A stretch of DNA of 53,812 nucleotides, taken from assembly GCA_945641355.1 (NCBI GenBank), contig CALZEQ010000018.1:1-53812 (forward strand), in the 5' to 3' direction. Numbering within the stretch: position 1 is the first letter of the stretch; every line of letters begins with the position of its first letter. Of this stretch, positions 11,220-20,373 are shown piece after piece. The DNA is from an uncultured Mediterranea sp. Lineage in GTDB: Bacteria; Bacteroidota; Bacteroidia; Bacteroidales; Bacteroidaceae. The notes beneath the pieces were generated by a model that made no database searches, was not told the DNA's origin, and saw only the letters and a program-made list of their open reading frames with translations. Made by a program: the position numbers and the translations under genes.

Positions 11220-12983
11220 ATGGCAACAAAAGGAACTGTTTGTGGCGTAATTGCCAATATGGTGACCCTCACCGTCGACGGACCGGTAGCACAAAATGAG
11301 ATTTGCTACATCTCGACCGGTGGAGACAAGTTGATGGCAGAGGTTATTAAGGTGGTAGGTGCCCAGGTCTACGTGCAGGTGTTTGAAAGCACACGCGGAC
11401 TGAAGGTAGGAGCCGAAGCCGAATTTACCGGACACATGCTGGAAGTGACGCTGGGTCCAGGTATGCTCTCAAAGAACTACGACGGTCTGCAGAATGACCT
11501 GGACAAGATGGAAGGGGTATTCCTGAAACGCGGACAATATACCTATCCGCTGGACAAGGAGCGGAAATGGCACTTTGTGCCTCTGGCAAAAACCGGCGAC
11601 CAAGTAGAAGCCTCAGCCTGGCTGGGACAGGTGGAGGAGAACTTCCAACCGCTGAAGATTATGGTACCCTTCCAACAGAAAGGAATCTGTACCGTGAAGT
11701 CCATCGCAGCAGAAGGCGACTATACAATCAAGGATACCGTCTGCGTACTGACCGATGCCGAAGGAAATGAAATCAAAGTGAACATGATACAGAAATGGCC
11801 TGTAAAAAGAGCCATGACCAACTACAGAGAGAAGCCACGTCCCTTCAAACTTCTGGAGACGGGTGTACGTGTCATCGACACAGTAAACCCCATCGTAGAG
11901 GGTGGTACAGGCTTCATCCCCGGCCCCTTCGGTACAGGCAAGACGGTGCTGCAGCACGCCATCTCCAAACAGGCAGAGGCCGACATCGTGATTATCGCAG
12001 CCTGCGGTGAGCGTGCCAACGAGGTAGTGGAAATCTTCACGGAGTTCCCCGAACTGGTGGATCCGCACACAGGACGCAAGCTGATGGAACGTACCATCAT
12101 CATTGCCAACACCTCAAACATGCCGGTGGCCGCCCGTGAAGCGTCGGTCTACACAGCCATGACCATTGCCGAATATTACCGCAGCATGGGACTGAAGGTA
12201 CTACTGATGGCCGACTCCACCTCACGCTGGGCACAGGCATTGCGTGAGATGTCCAACCGTATGGAGGAGCTGCCTGGCCCCGACGCCTTCCCCATGGACC
12301 TCTCGTCCATCATCTCGAACTTCTACGGTAGAGCTGGCTATGTGTTGCTGAACAACGGCGCAACAGGTTCCATTACCTTCATCGGAACCGTATCGCCTGC
12401 AGGCGGTAACCTGAAGGAGCCGGTTACGGAAAATACCAAGAAGGTGGCACGCTGCTTCTATGCACTGGAACAGGACCGCGCCGATAAGAAACGCTATCCG
12501 GCCGTGAATCCGATTGATTCATACTCGAAATACATTGAATATCCTGAGTTTGAAGCGTACATCTCCAACCGCATCAATGACCAATGGATAGGCAAGGTGA
12601 ACGAAATAAAGACACGCCTGCAACGCGGAAAGGAAATTGCCGAGCAAATCAACATTCTGGGTGATGACGGCGTACCGGTAGAGTATCACGTCATCTTCTG
12701 GAAATCGGAACTGATAGACTTCGTCATCCTGCAGCAGGATGCCTTCGACGAGATAGATGCCGTGACCCCGATGGAACGTCAGGAGGAGATTCTGAACATG
12801 GTCATCGACATCTGCCACACAGAGTTTGCATTCGACAATTTCAACGAGGTGATGGACTACTTCAAGAAGATGATCAACATCTGCAAGCAGATGAACTACT
12901 CGCCTTTCCAATCGGAGCAGTACAACGATTTCCGCCGCCAACTGCAAGAGTTGATACAGCAACGGGCTACGAGTGACAAATGA
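11220..12983 (+). CDS. atpA: V-type ATP synthase catalytic subunit A
   Basis: The 587-residue nucleotide-binding catalytic subunit. The P-loop GPFGTGKT has its Lys at residue 241. IIAACGERANEVVE is the conserved segment with the catalytic Glu, and the Walker B region reads VLLMADSTSRWAQALRE. The long bulge domain before the P-loop (about residues 110-190) is present, as expected for V/A-type and not F-type alpha/beta subunits. The last codons (ATSDK, stop) are encoded by the 14-base repeat GCTACGAGTGACAA, which recurs after subunit B, so the tail of the protein seems to have been extended or rewritten by the repeat. Confidence 0.95.
   Translation: MATKGTVCGVIANMVTLTVDGPVAQNEICYISTGGDKLMAEVIKVVGAQVYVQVFESTRGLKVGAEAEFTGHMLEVTLGPGMLSKNYDGLQNDLDKMEGVFLKRGQYTYPLDKERKWHFVPLAKTGDQVEASAWLGQVEENFQPLKIMVPFQQKGICTVKSIAAEGDYTIKDTVCVLTDAEGNEIKVNMIQKWPVKRAMTNYREKPRPFKLLETGVRVIDTVNPIVEGGTGFIPGPFGTGKTVLQHAISKQAEADIVIIAACGERANEVVEIFTEFPELVDPHTGRKLMERTIIIANTSNMPVAAREASVYTAMTIAEYYRSMGLKVLLMADSTSRWAQALREMSNRMEELPGPDAFPMDLSSIISNFYGRAGYVLLNNGATGSITFIGTVSPAGGNLKEPVTENTKKVARCFYALEQDRADKKRYPAVNPIDSYSKYIEYPEFEAYISNRINDQWIGKVNEIKTRLQRGKEIAEQINILGDDGVPVEYHVIFWKSELIDFVILQQDAFDEIDAVTPMERQEEILNMVIDICHTEFAFDNFNEVMDYFKKMINICKQMNYSPFQSEQYNDFRRQLQELIQQRATSDK
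12966..12979 (+). repeat. 14-bp repeat, copy 1 (end of subunit A gene)
   Basis: GCTACGAGTGACAA is identical to 14378-14391. In both places AT-rich TTAAT-type sequence follows and runs to the next start codon. Here the repeat is translated and supplies the final codons of subunit A. Confidence 0.6.
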
Positions 12984-13030
12984 CAATTGTTAATCGCTTA
13001 TTTTTAATTTTAAATTATTAATTGATAAAA

Positions 13031-14356
13031 ATGGCAACAAAAGCATTCCAAAAGATATATACCAAGATTACCCAGATTACCAAAGCTACCTGTTCGCTGA
13101 AAGCTACCGGTGTGGGGTATGACGAACTGGCTACCGTAAACGGCAAGCTGGCACAGGTGGTAAAGATTGCCGGCGACGACGTGACACTGCAGGTGTTTGA
13201 GGGAACGGAAGGTATCCCCACCAATGCCGAAGTGGTATTCCTGGGCAAAGCGCCCACCATCAAGGTGAGCGAACAATTGGCCGGACGATTCTTCAACGCT
13301 TTCGGCGACCCGATAGACGGCGGACCGGCCATCGAAGGAACAGAAGTGGAAATCGGCGGACCGTCGGTAAACCCTGTACGACGCAAGCAGCCCTCTGAAC
13401 TGATAGCCACAGGTATTGCCGGCATCGACCTGAACAATACGCTGGTATCAGGACAAAAGATTCCTTTCTTTGCCGATCCGGACCAACCCTTCAACCAGGT
13501 GATGGCCAACGTGGCCCTGCGTGCCGAGACAGACAAGATTATATTGGGAGGTATGGGTATGACCAACGACGACTATCTCTACTTCAAGAACGTATTCTCC
13601 AACGCCGGTGCGCTGGACCGCATTGTCAGCTTCATGAACACGACGGAGAATCCGCCGGTGGAACGTCTGCTGATTCCCGATATGGCACTGACTGCCGCCG
13701 AGTACTTCGCTGTAGAAAAGAACGAAAAGGTACTGGTACTGCTGACCGATATGACCTCCTACTCCGATGCCCTGGCCATCGTATCAAACCGTATGGACCA
13801 GATTCCGTCCAAGGACTCCATGCCGGGCTCGCTCTATTCAGACCTGGCCAAGATTTACGAGAAGGCAGTACAGTTCCCCAGCGGCGGATCCATCACCATC
13901 ATCGCCGTGACGACCCTTTCGGGCGGCGACATCACACATGCTGTGCCCGACAATACGGGTTACATCACCGAAGGACAGCTCTTCCTGCGCCGCGACAGCG
14001 ATATCGGTAAGGTCATCGTCGACCCGTTCCGCTCGTTGTCACGTCTGAAACAACTCGTCACCGGAAAGAAGACCCGCAAGGACCACCCGCAGGTGATGAA
14101 TGCAGCCGTACGTCTGTATGCCGATGCTGCCAACGCCAAGACCAAGCTGGAGAACGGTTTCGACCTCACCAACTACGACGAACGCACACTGGCCTTCGCC
14201 AAGGACTACTCCAACCAGCTGCTGGCTATCGACGTCAATCTGGACACTACGGAAATGCTGGACGTAGCCTGGAGCCTCTTCGGCAAATATTTCCGTCCGG
14301 AAGAGGTGAACATCAAGAAGGAACTGGTAGACCAATACTGGCCGGAAGGAAAATAA
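13031..14356 (+). CDS. atpB: V-type ATP synthase regulatory subunit B
   Basis: A 441-residue non-catalytic nucleotide-binding-fold subunit that alternates with A in the head. The Walker A lysine loop is absent, as is normal for B (LVSGQKIPFFADPD in its place). LLTDMTSYSDALAIVSNRMDQIPSKD and PFRSLSRL are family segments; the latter places an Arg finger in the A-B site. The ATG at 13031 (MATKAFQKIY) is preferred over a TTG three codons earlier. It follows subunit A after 47 bp of AT-rich spacer. Confidence 0.94.
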   Translation: MATKAFQKIYTKITQITKATCSLKATGVGYDELATVNGKLAQVVKIAGDDVTLQVFEGTEGIPTNAEVVFLGKAPTIKVSEQLAGRFFNAFGDPIDGGPAIEGTEVEIGGPSVNPVRRKQPSELIATGIAGIDLNNTLVSGQKIPFFADPDQPFNQVMANVALRAETDKIILGGMGMTNDDYLYFKNVFSNAGALDRIVSFMNTTENPPVERLLIPDMALTAAEYFAVEKNEKVLVLLTDMTSYSDALAIVSNRMDQIPSKDSMPGSLYSDLAKIYEKAVQFPSGGSITIIAVTTLSGGDITHAVPDNTGYITEGQLFLRRDSDIGKVIVDPFRSLSRLKQLVTGKKTRKDHPQVMNAAVRLYADAANAKTKLENGFDLTNYDERTLAFAKDYSNQLLAIDVNLDTTEMLDVAWSLFGKYFRPEEVNIKKELVDQYWPEGK

Positions 14357-14377
14357 GCTACGAGCTACAAGTGACGA

Positions 14378-14391
14378 GCTACGAGTGACAA
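14378..14391 (+). repeat. 14-bp repeat, copy 2 (B-D spacer)
   Basis: This is the second copy of GCTACGAGTGACAA, in the 67-bp gap between subunits B and D. It is part of a small tandem (GAGCTAC and AAGTGAC units from about 14356) followed by three ATTAATT units. The layout suggests a short mobile or slippage-prone intergenic repeat. Confidence 0.6.
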
Positions 14392-14423
14392 TTTTTAATT
14401 ATTAATTATTAATTGAATAAACG

Positions 14424-15026
14424 GTGATTAAGTTTCAATATAACAAGACCTCGCTCCAGCAGCTGGAAAAGCAACTGAAAGTGCGGGTACGCACCCTCCC
14501 CATCATCAAGAACAAGGAGAGTGCCCTGCGCATGGAGGTGAAACGTTGCAAGACCGATGCCACGGCACTGGAAGAGAGGCTGGAAAAGGAGATTCAGGCT
14601 TACGAAAGCATGTTTGCCCTTTGGAACGAATTTGACGCCTCGCTCATCAAAGTGAGCGATGTACACTTAGGTGTCAAAAAGATTGCCGGCGTACGGGTGC
14701 CGCTACTCGAAAACGTAGATTTCGAGATACGACCGTACAGCCTGTTCAACGCCCCCAAATGGTATGCCGACGGACTGAATCTGCTGCAGGAACTGGCACA
14801 CACAGCTATTGAGCGCGAGTTTACCGTGGCCAAGCTGAACCTGCTGGAACATGCACGCAAGAAGACGACGCAGAAGGTGAACCTGTTTGAAAAGGTGCAG
14901 ATACCTGGATATCAGGATGCGTTGCGCAAAATCAAACGCTTCATGGAAGATGAGGAGAACCTTTCCAAATCGTCGCAGAAAATCATGAAATCACACCAGG
15001 AAAAAAGAAAGGAGGCTGAGGCATGA
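14424..15026 (+). CDS. atpD: V-type ATP synthase subunit D (central stalk)
   Basis: A 200-residue protein predicted as two long antiparallel helices (LQQLEKQLKVRVRTLPIIKNK at the start, RKIKRFMEDEENLSKSS near the end). This is the hallmark of the central-shaft subunit that turns inside the A3B3 ring. The only fitting start is a GTG at 14424; no ATG precedes the conserved N-terminal region. The stop overlaps the ATG of subunit I (ATGA). The expected partner subunit F, usually encoded nearby, is not seen in this operon. Confidence 0.88.
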   Translation: MIKFQYNKTSLQQLEKQLKVRVRTLPIIKNKESALRMEVKRCKTDATALEERLEKEIQAYESMFALWNEFDASLIKVSDVHLGVKKIAGVRVPLLENVDFEIRPYSLFNAPKWYADGLNLLQELAHTAIEREFTVAKLNLLEHARKKTTQKVNLFEKVQIPGYQDALRKIKRFMEDEENLSKSSQKIMKSHQEKRKEAEA

Positions 15027-16852
15027 TTACACGAATGAAGAGACTGACCTTCTTGGTCTATCATAAGGAGTACGAGAGCTTCCTGGACCGAATCAGGGAA
15101 CTGGGAGTGGTACATGTCATCGAAAAGCAACAGGGCGAGATGGACGAACACCTGCTGCAGTACACCCAGAAAAGGACACTCTACAAGAACATGCTGCAGG
15201 CCATGTATATGCTGGCCGACAAGCAACCTGCAGAAAAGGCTGAAAAAAAGATTTCGGCCGATGAACTGGTGAAGCAGTACGACGCTTTGCAGACACGCAT
15301 ACAAGAGTTGAACCAGCAACTGCCTGCCATCGACAAAGAGATAGCGCAGATGGAAGCATGGGGCGACTTCGACTGGGAATCAGTACGCAAACTGCAACGG
15401 GCCGGCTGGTACGTCCAGTTCTATGCGTGTGCCGAACGCGACTATCAACCGGATTGGGAAGAGACATACAATGCCATCGTGATGAACGAGGGCAATCCAC
15501 GCCACTTTGTCACGGTGACACCTGCTCCGGCTACCCTCGATCTGGAGCCCCTTCGCCTGCCTGCCCTCAGTCTGAAGCAGCTGAAAGCGAAGAGGCACGA
15601 TACAGAAGTGATGCTGGCCGACAGCACCGAACAGCTGAAAGCATTCTGCAAAGCACACTACTGCGACCTGGAAGCGTACAACGCCCAGCTGCAGGATGAC
15701 ATTGACCTGCTGAAGGTAAAACTGAACAGCGAGCAAGCTGCCGAAGGAACTGTCAAGCTATTGGAAGGCTGGGTGCCCGAAGAGAATGTGCCACAGGTAG
15801 AGCAACTGCTCAACGAACAAGGTGTATGCTACGATATGCGCAACGCCACCCGTGAAGACCGCGTACCGGTAAAACTGAAGAACAATGCCTTTACACGCAT
15901 GTACGAGGTATTGACGAAAATGTATGGTATGCCCAGCTTCACAGACTTTGACCCCACACCCATCGTTGCCCCCTTCTTCTCCCTCTTCTTTGCCTTCTGT
16001 ATGGGCGATGCAGGATATGGTCTGATTCTGATTCTGCTTGGTTTCCTGCTGAAGAAGAAGTTGGGCAAGGATATGGCCGGCATGATGAATCTGGTCATCA
16101 CCTTGGGTATCTTCACCACGGTATTTGGTGCCATATTGGGAACATTCTTTGGCATTAGCCTGATAAATAGCGGACTGCCTGAGAGTCTGAAGCAATTCAT
16201 CATAGCCGGCAACGTAGAATTGTTCGGTTCGACGTACGACAAGCAAATGGTGCTGGCTTTGGGAATCGGTGTGGTTCACATCTGCATAGCCATGACGGTG
16301 AAAGCTATCAATAGTACGGTGTTCTACGGCTTCAAAGAGTCGCTCAGTGCCTGGGGCTGGTGGTTGCTTGTAGTGGGCGGCGTGGTCATCGGCACCCTTT
16401 CGTTCCTCAGCCTCATTCCGGCCGAGGTATCGCAATGGGCCTTTATCATTGTCGGAGGCATCGCTGCCATAGGCATCTATCTGCTGAATAATCTGCATCG
16501 CAACCCGTTGGTCAACATCGGAGCCGGATTGTGGGATACTTACAATATGGCCTCAGGCTTGTTGGGCGATACCCTCTCCTACATCCGTCTGTTTGCCCTC
16601 GGACTGGCCGGCGGTATGCTGGGACAGACATTCAACACACTGGCACTGATGGTGGTCGACGGACAAGAAGGCATAGGAGCCGTGTTCGGATGGATAGGTT
16701 TCAGCCTCATCATCCTGATAGGCCATACGCTGAACATCGCCATGTCGTGCCTCAGTGCATTTGTACACCCGTTGCGTCTGACGTTCGTGGAATATTTCAA
16801 GAATGCCGGTTACGACGGAAAGGGAATGGAATACAAACCATTTAAAAAGTAA
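15023..16852 (+). CDS. atpI: V-type ATP synthase subunit I (membrane stator)
   Basis: A 609-residue protein. The cytoplasmic N-terminal half contains long helices (about residues 1-310), and the C-terminal half holds about seven to eight membrane segments starting near FFSLFFAFCMGDAGYGLILI. This is the a/I subunit that provides ion half-channels beside the K ring. The essential Arg of the family lies in the late segment SYIRLFALGLAGGMLG. It overlaps subunit D by 4 nt and is followed 69 bp later by subunit K. Confidence 0.93.
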   Translation: MITRMKRLTFLVYHKEYESFLDRIRELGVVHVIEKQQGEMDEHLLQYTQKRTLYKNMLQAMYMLADKQPAEKAEKKISADELVKQYDALQTRIQELNQQLPAIDKEIAQMEAWGDFDWESVRKLQRAGWYVQFYACAERDYQPDWEETYNAIVMNEGNPRHFVTVTPAPATLDLEPLRLPALSLKQLKAKRHDTEVMLADSTEQLKAFCKAHYCDLEAYNAQLQDDIDLLKVKLNSEQAAEGTVKLLEGWVPEENVPQVEQLLNEQGVCYDMRNATREDRVPVKLKNNAFTRMYEVLTKMYGMPSFTDFDPTPIVAPFFSLFFAFCMGDAGYGLILILLGFLLKKKLGKDMAGMMNLVITLGIFTTVFGAILGTFFGISLINSGLPESLKQFIIAGNVELFGSTYDKQMVLALGIGVVHICIAMTVKAINSTVFYGFKESLSAWGWWLLVVGGVVIGTLSFLSLIPAEVSQWAFIIVGGIAAIGIYLLNNLHRNPLVNIGAGLWDTYNMASGLLGDTLSYIRLFALGLAGGMLGQTFNTLALMVVDGQEGIGAVFGWIGFSLIILIGHTLNIAMSCLSAFVHPLRLTFVEYFKNAGYDGKGMEYKPFKK

Positions 16853-16900
16853 CGTCGGGTGAACTCACCCCTATTGAAAAATTGAAAACTAAAATAATAA

Positions 16901-17341
<441 letters not shown>

Positions 17342-17370
17342 CCTTCCCTTCACAAAAGGGCCGCTTTTGC

Positions 17371-17443
17371 CTGCGCGGATACGTGCGGATCGGTCCGTCT
17401 CACGGGACGGACTCCTCTCCGCATTGTCCGCGCAGACTTTTTT
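17371..17443 (+). terminator. three-tier terminator of the V-ATPase operon
   Basis: Three nested stems are visible: CTGCGCGGA (17371-17379) with TCCGCGCAG (17427-17435), TGCGGA (17384) with TCCGCA (17418), and GTCCGTC (17393) with GACGGAC (17406). A run of six T follows at 17438. The structure is longer and more GC-rich than an ordinary terminator. Confidence 0.85.
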
Positions 17444-17480
17444 ATACCCCTGCACTATTCCGATTGTCGAATTTTTTGTT

Positions 17481-17488
17481 TACTTTTG
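17481..17488 (+). promoter_or_regulatory. -7 box of the 17519 gene
   Basis: TACTTTTG fits TAnnTTTG and lies 30 bp before the start codon. No TTG at the usual 19-20 bp spacing was found. Confidence 0.45.
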
Positions 17489-17518
17489 TATCACACCAAC
17501 CAACTTAATCCGTGAATC

Positions 17519-18799
17519 ATGATGAAAGAGAGAATTCTGACTATCACCGGTTACTTAGTATGCCTGTTTACCGTATGGCATATCGGCATCTGTCCGCTCA
17601 TGGCACAAAGCCCGACCCAGGCCGACAATGAGTTTATCATCAACGGTGTCGTTCGTGACAAAGAGAACAGACGGAAGCTGGAGAATGTGACCATCTCGCT
17701 GGCCGGAACGTCGATGGGCACCGTGACCAATGCCGATGGTGTCTTCTCTCTGAAGATTCCCCGTCGGCTGGCCTCTTCGCAACTGGAGTTCTCACACATC
17801 GGCTATCAGAACACCCACTTCTCTTCGCTGATACCGGACAATGCCAACGACCTGTTTGTCACAATATGGATGACTCCTGCCAGCCACATGCTGGACGAGG
17901 TGGTGGTGTTTGGCGGCGATGCCCGGCGCCTTGTGGAAGAGGCACTGAAAAAAATACCCGCCAACTATCCGAATACCGAGAGTCTGTTGAGCGCCTTCTA
18001 TCGGGAGACCATACAAAAGGGACATCGTTATATCGGGGTTTCCGAGGCAATGATGGATGTATACAAAACAGCCTACACCCAACGCAGCCCCGACCATGAC
18101 AAAGTCCAGTTGGCCAAGGCACGCCGACTGGTAAGCCAAAGGCAGTCAGATACGCTGGCCGTAAAAGTGGTAGGAGGACCGAATCTGGCCCTCTATCTGG
18201 ACGTGGTGAAGAATGGTGATGCACTGTTCGATGAACAGACGCTCAACTACTATCTCTTTGAGCAGGAACCGTCTGTTCTGTTGGACAATCGGGTACAATA
18301 TGTCGTCCGTTTCCGCCCGTGTGTCCGTTTGGAATACCCCTTGCTCATTGGAAGAGTGTTCATCGACCGCGAACACCTGTCATTCACCCGCGCAGAGTTC
18401 TCGCTCGACCTTTCCGACCGGGAGAAAGCCATATCCGCCATTCTTCAAAAGAAACCCACCGGACTCCGCTTTCGTCCGTTGGAAGTCAACTTCCTCGTCA
18501 CCTATCACCAGCAGGGAGAGACCACCTGGCTGCATTACATCTGCAATGAAATCCGTTTCAAGTGCGACTGGAAGCGGAAGATGTTCTCCTCCTCATACAG
18601 TGCCCGTTCGGAAATGGTGGTGGTGGAACGTGAAGAGCATACCGACCGACTCATAGCCCGCAGGGATGCATTCAAGCCTCAACAGGTGTTCTATGACATG
18701 GTGAAAGCGTATTGGAATGAGGACTACTGGAAAGACTATAACATCATCGAGCCAACAGAGTCATTGGAAAATGCCGTAAAAAAACTGAAGCGGCAATAG
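17519..18799 (+). CDS. secreted CarboxypepD_reg-like domain protein
   Basis: A 426-residue exported protein. After a signal peptide (cleavage near CPLMAQ) there is a CarboxypepD_reg-like beta-sandwich at about residues 38-125 (FIINGVVRDKENRRKLENVTISLAGTSMG split by GVFSLKIP). This is the domain found at the front of TonB-dependent receptors and many Bacteroidetes surface proteins. The remaining 300 residues have no plug or barrel signature. They begin EALKKIPANYPNTESLLSAFYRE, a common follow-on segment of unknown function in this group. It is a single gene between the V-ATPase terminator and cobQ. Its function is unknown; a periplasmic or outer-membrane-associated role is likely. Confidence 0.72.
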   Translation: MMKERILTITGYLVCLFTVWHIGICPLMAQSPTQADNEFIINGVVRDKENRRKLENVTISLAGTSMGTVTNADGVFSLKIPRRLASSQLEFSHIGYQNTHFSSLIPDNANDLFVTIWMTPASHMLDEVVVFGGDARRLVEEALKKIPANYPNTESLLSAFYRETIQKGHRYIGVSEAMMDVYKTAYTQRSPDHDKVQLAKARRLVSQRQSDTLAVKVVGGPNLALYLDVVKNGDALFDEQTLNYYLFEQEPSVLLDNRVQYVVRFRPCVRLEYPLLIGRVFIDREHLSFTRAEFSLDLSDREKAISAILQKKPTGLRFRPLEVNFLVTYHQQGETTWLHYICNEIRFKCDWKRKMFSSSYSARSEMVVVEREEHTDRLIARRDAFKPQQVFYDMVKAYWNEDYWKDYNIIEPTESLENAVKKLKRQ

Positions 18800-18821
18800 G
18801 CACTCCGAGTGATATTATTAC

Positions 18822-18829
18822 TATTTTTG
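18822..18829 (+). promoter_or_regulatory. -7 box of the cobQ operon
   Basis: TATTTTTG lies 29 bp before the cobQ start. The gap between the previous stop and cobQ is only 59 bp, too short for a cobalamin riboswitch. Confidence 0.45.
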
Positions 18830-18858
18830 CACGGCAATTACCAAATCGGGACAAGAGA

Positions 18859-20373
18859 ATGAATGAGAAAAGCGTATTGCATCCACTGATGTTAGCCGGC
18901 ACGGGAAGTGACGTTGGCAAGAGTGTACTGGCGGCAGCCTTTTGCCGCATTTTCTTGCAAGACGGCTTTACCCCTGCTCCCTTCAAGGCACAAAACATGG
19001 CTCTCAACTCCTACGCCACTCCCGAAGGACTGGAAATAGGCCGGGCACAAGCCGTACAGGCAGAAGCAGCAGGCGTTCCCTGCCATACAGACATGAATCC
19101 GCTGCTTCTGAAACCCCAAAACGACCACACCTGTCAGGTGGTACTGAATGGTATAGCCATCGGCCAGCAAGATGCCTGCGAGTATTTCCACAAAGGACCC
19201 CGACGGGAATCATTGCGAAAAGAGGTCTGTGAGGCATTCGACCGTCTCTCCCGCCGATACAACCCCATCGTATTGGAGGGAGCCGGCAGTTTGGCAGAAA
19301 TCAACCTTCACGATGTCGATCTAGTGAACATGCCTATGGCTCTCCATGCCCATGCTGACGTATTGCTGGTGGGCGACATCGACCGTGGCGGAGTATTTGC
19401 CAGCATCTACGGTTCCCTGCTCCTGCTTTCCCCCGAAGAACGTCGCCGTGTCAAAGGCATCCTCATCAACAAGTTCAGAGGAGACCTGAGTCTGTTTGAA
19501 TCCGGAGTTCAAATGCTGGAAGAGCTATGTGGCATCCCAGTAGTCGGTGTCATCCCTTATTACCACGATATCCTCATTGAGGAAGAGGATTCGCTGGCAT
19601 TGGCACAGAAATCCTTGCAAGCCCGACAAGGCAAAGTGAACGTGGCAGTCATCTTGCTGCGTCACCTCAGCAACTTTACCGACTTCAATGTGCTGGAACA
19701 GGATCCGCGTGTACATCTGTTTTATACCAACAACGTGGAGGAGATTGAAAAAGCAGACATCATACTCCTGCCGGGCAGCAAAAGCACCATAGACGACCTG
19801 AACGAACTGAGACGTTGCGGAGCAGCGCAAGCCATCATACGTGCCCACCGCAAAGGAGCTACTGTAATGGGTATCTGCGGCGGCTATCAGATGATGGGAG
19901 CCGAGATTAGAGACCCATACCATGTGGAAGGCGATATAGAAATGATGCCAGGACTGGGATTGCTTCCTATAGTCACCGAGATGCAAGGCAAAAAGGTGAC
20001 CCGGCAAGTACACTTCCGACTATACCAACGGCCGGAAGCAGGTCTGATGGAGGGATATGAAATACACATGGGAGTCACCCGTCCCCAGTCGGAAGGGAAG
20101 AACTTTACTCCCCTCAACCGGCTCGAAGAAGGGGATTCGGACGGATGTCTGGGAAGTTCCACTTGCCTGGGTAGTTATATCCATGGCATCCTGGACAACC
20201 CGGCTTTCATCGATTTCCTGCTGGAACCACATCAGGAAAAAATCCATACCACGAACACCCCGTTCAACTATCATCAATTTAAAGAAACGCAATATGACAA
20301 GCTGGCAGCCCATGTACGTGCACACATCAATCTGCCGCTTGTCTATGAAATACTAACCCAAGATTATGATTAA
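18859..20373 (+). CDS. cobQ: cobyric acid synthase
   Basis: A 504-residue glutamine-dependent amidotransferase (CobQ/CbiP) that adds four amide groups to adenosylcobyrinic acid a,c-diamide. The N-terminal ATP-binding domain opens with LAGTGSDVGKSVLAAAFCR, followed by KAQNMALNSY. The C-terminal class I glutaminase-like domain has the nucleophile C340 in GICGGYQMMG and H442 in SYIHGILD. It is the first gene of a cobalamin operon and overlaps the next gene by 8 nt. Confidence 0.95.
   Translation: MNEKSVLHPLMLAGTGSDVGKSVLAAAFCRIFLQDGFTPAPFKAQNMALNSYATPEGLEIGRAQAVQAEAAGVPCHTDMNPLLLKPQNDHTCQVVLNGIAIGQQDACEYFHKGPRRESLRKEVCEAFDRLSRRYNPIVLEGAGSLAEINLHDVDLVNMPMALHAHADVLLVGDIDRGGVFASIYGSLLLLSPEERRRVKGILINKFRGDLSLFESGVQMLEELCGIPVVGVIPYYHDILIEEEDSLALAQKSLQARQGKVNVAVILLRHLSNFTDFNVLEQDPRVHLFYTNNVEEIEKADIILLPGSKSTIDDLNELRRCGAAQAIIRAHRKGATVMGICGGYQMMGAEIRDPYHVEGDIEMMPGLGLLPIVTEMQGKKVTRQVHFRLYQRPEAGLMEGYEIHMGVTRPQSEGKNFTPLNRLEEGDSDGCLGSSTCLGSYIHGILDNPAFIDFLLEPHQEKIHTTNTPFNYHQFKETQYDKLAAHVRAHINLPLVYEILTQDYD

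Noticed and set aside
18800..18858. Cobalamin riboswitch before cobQ
   Set aside because: The gap is only 59 bp, and the upstream sequence is coding; a cobalamin riboswitch needs roughly 200 nt.
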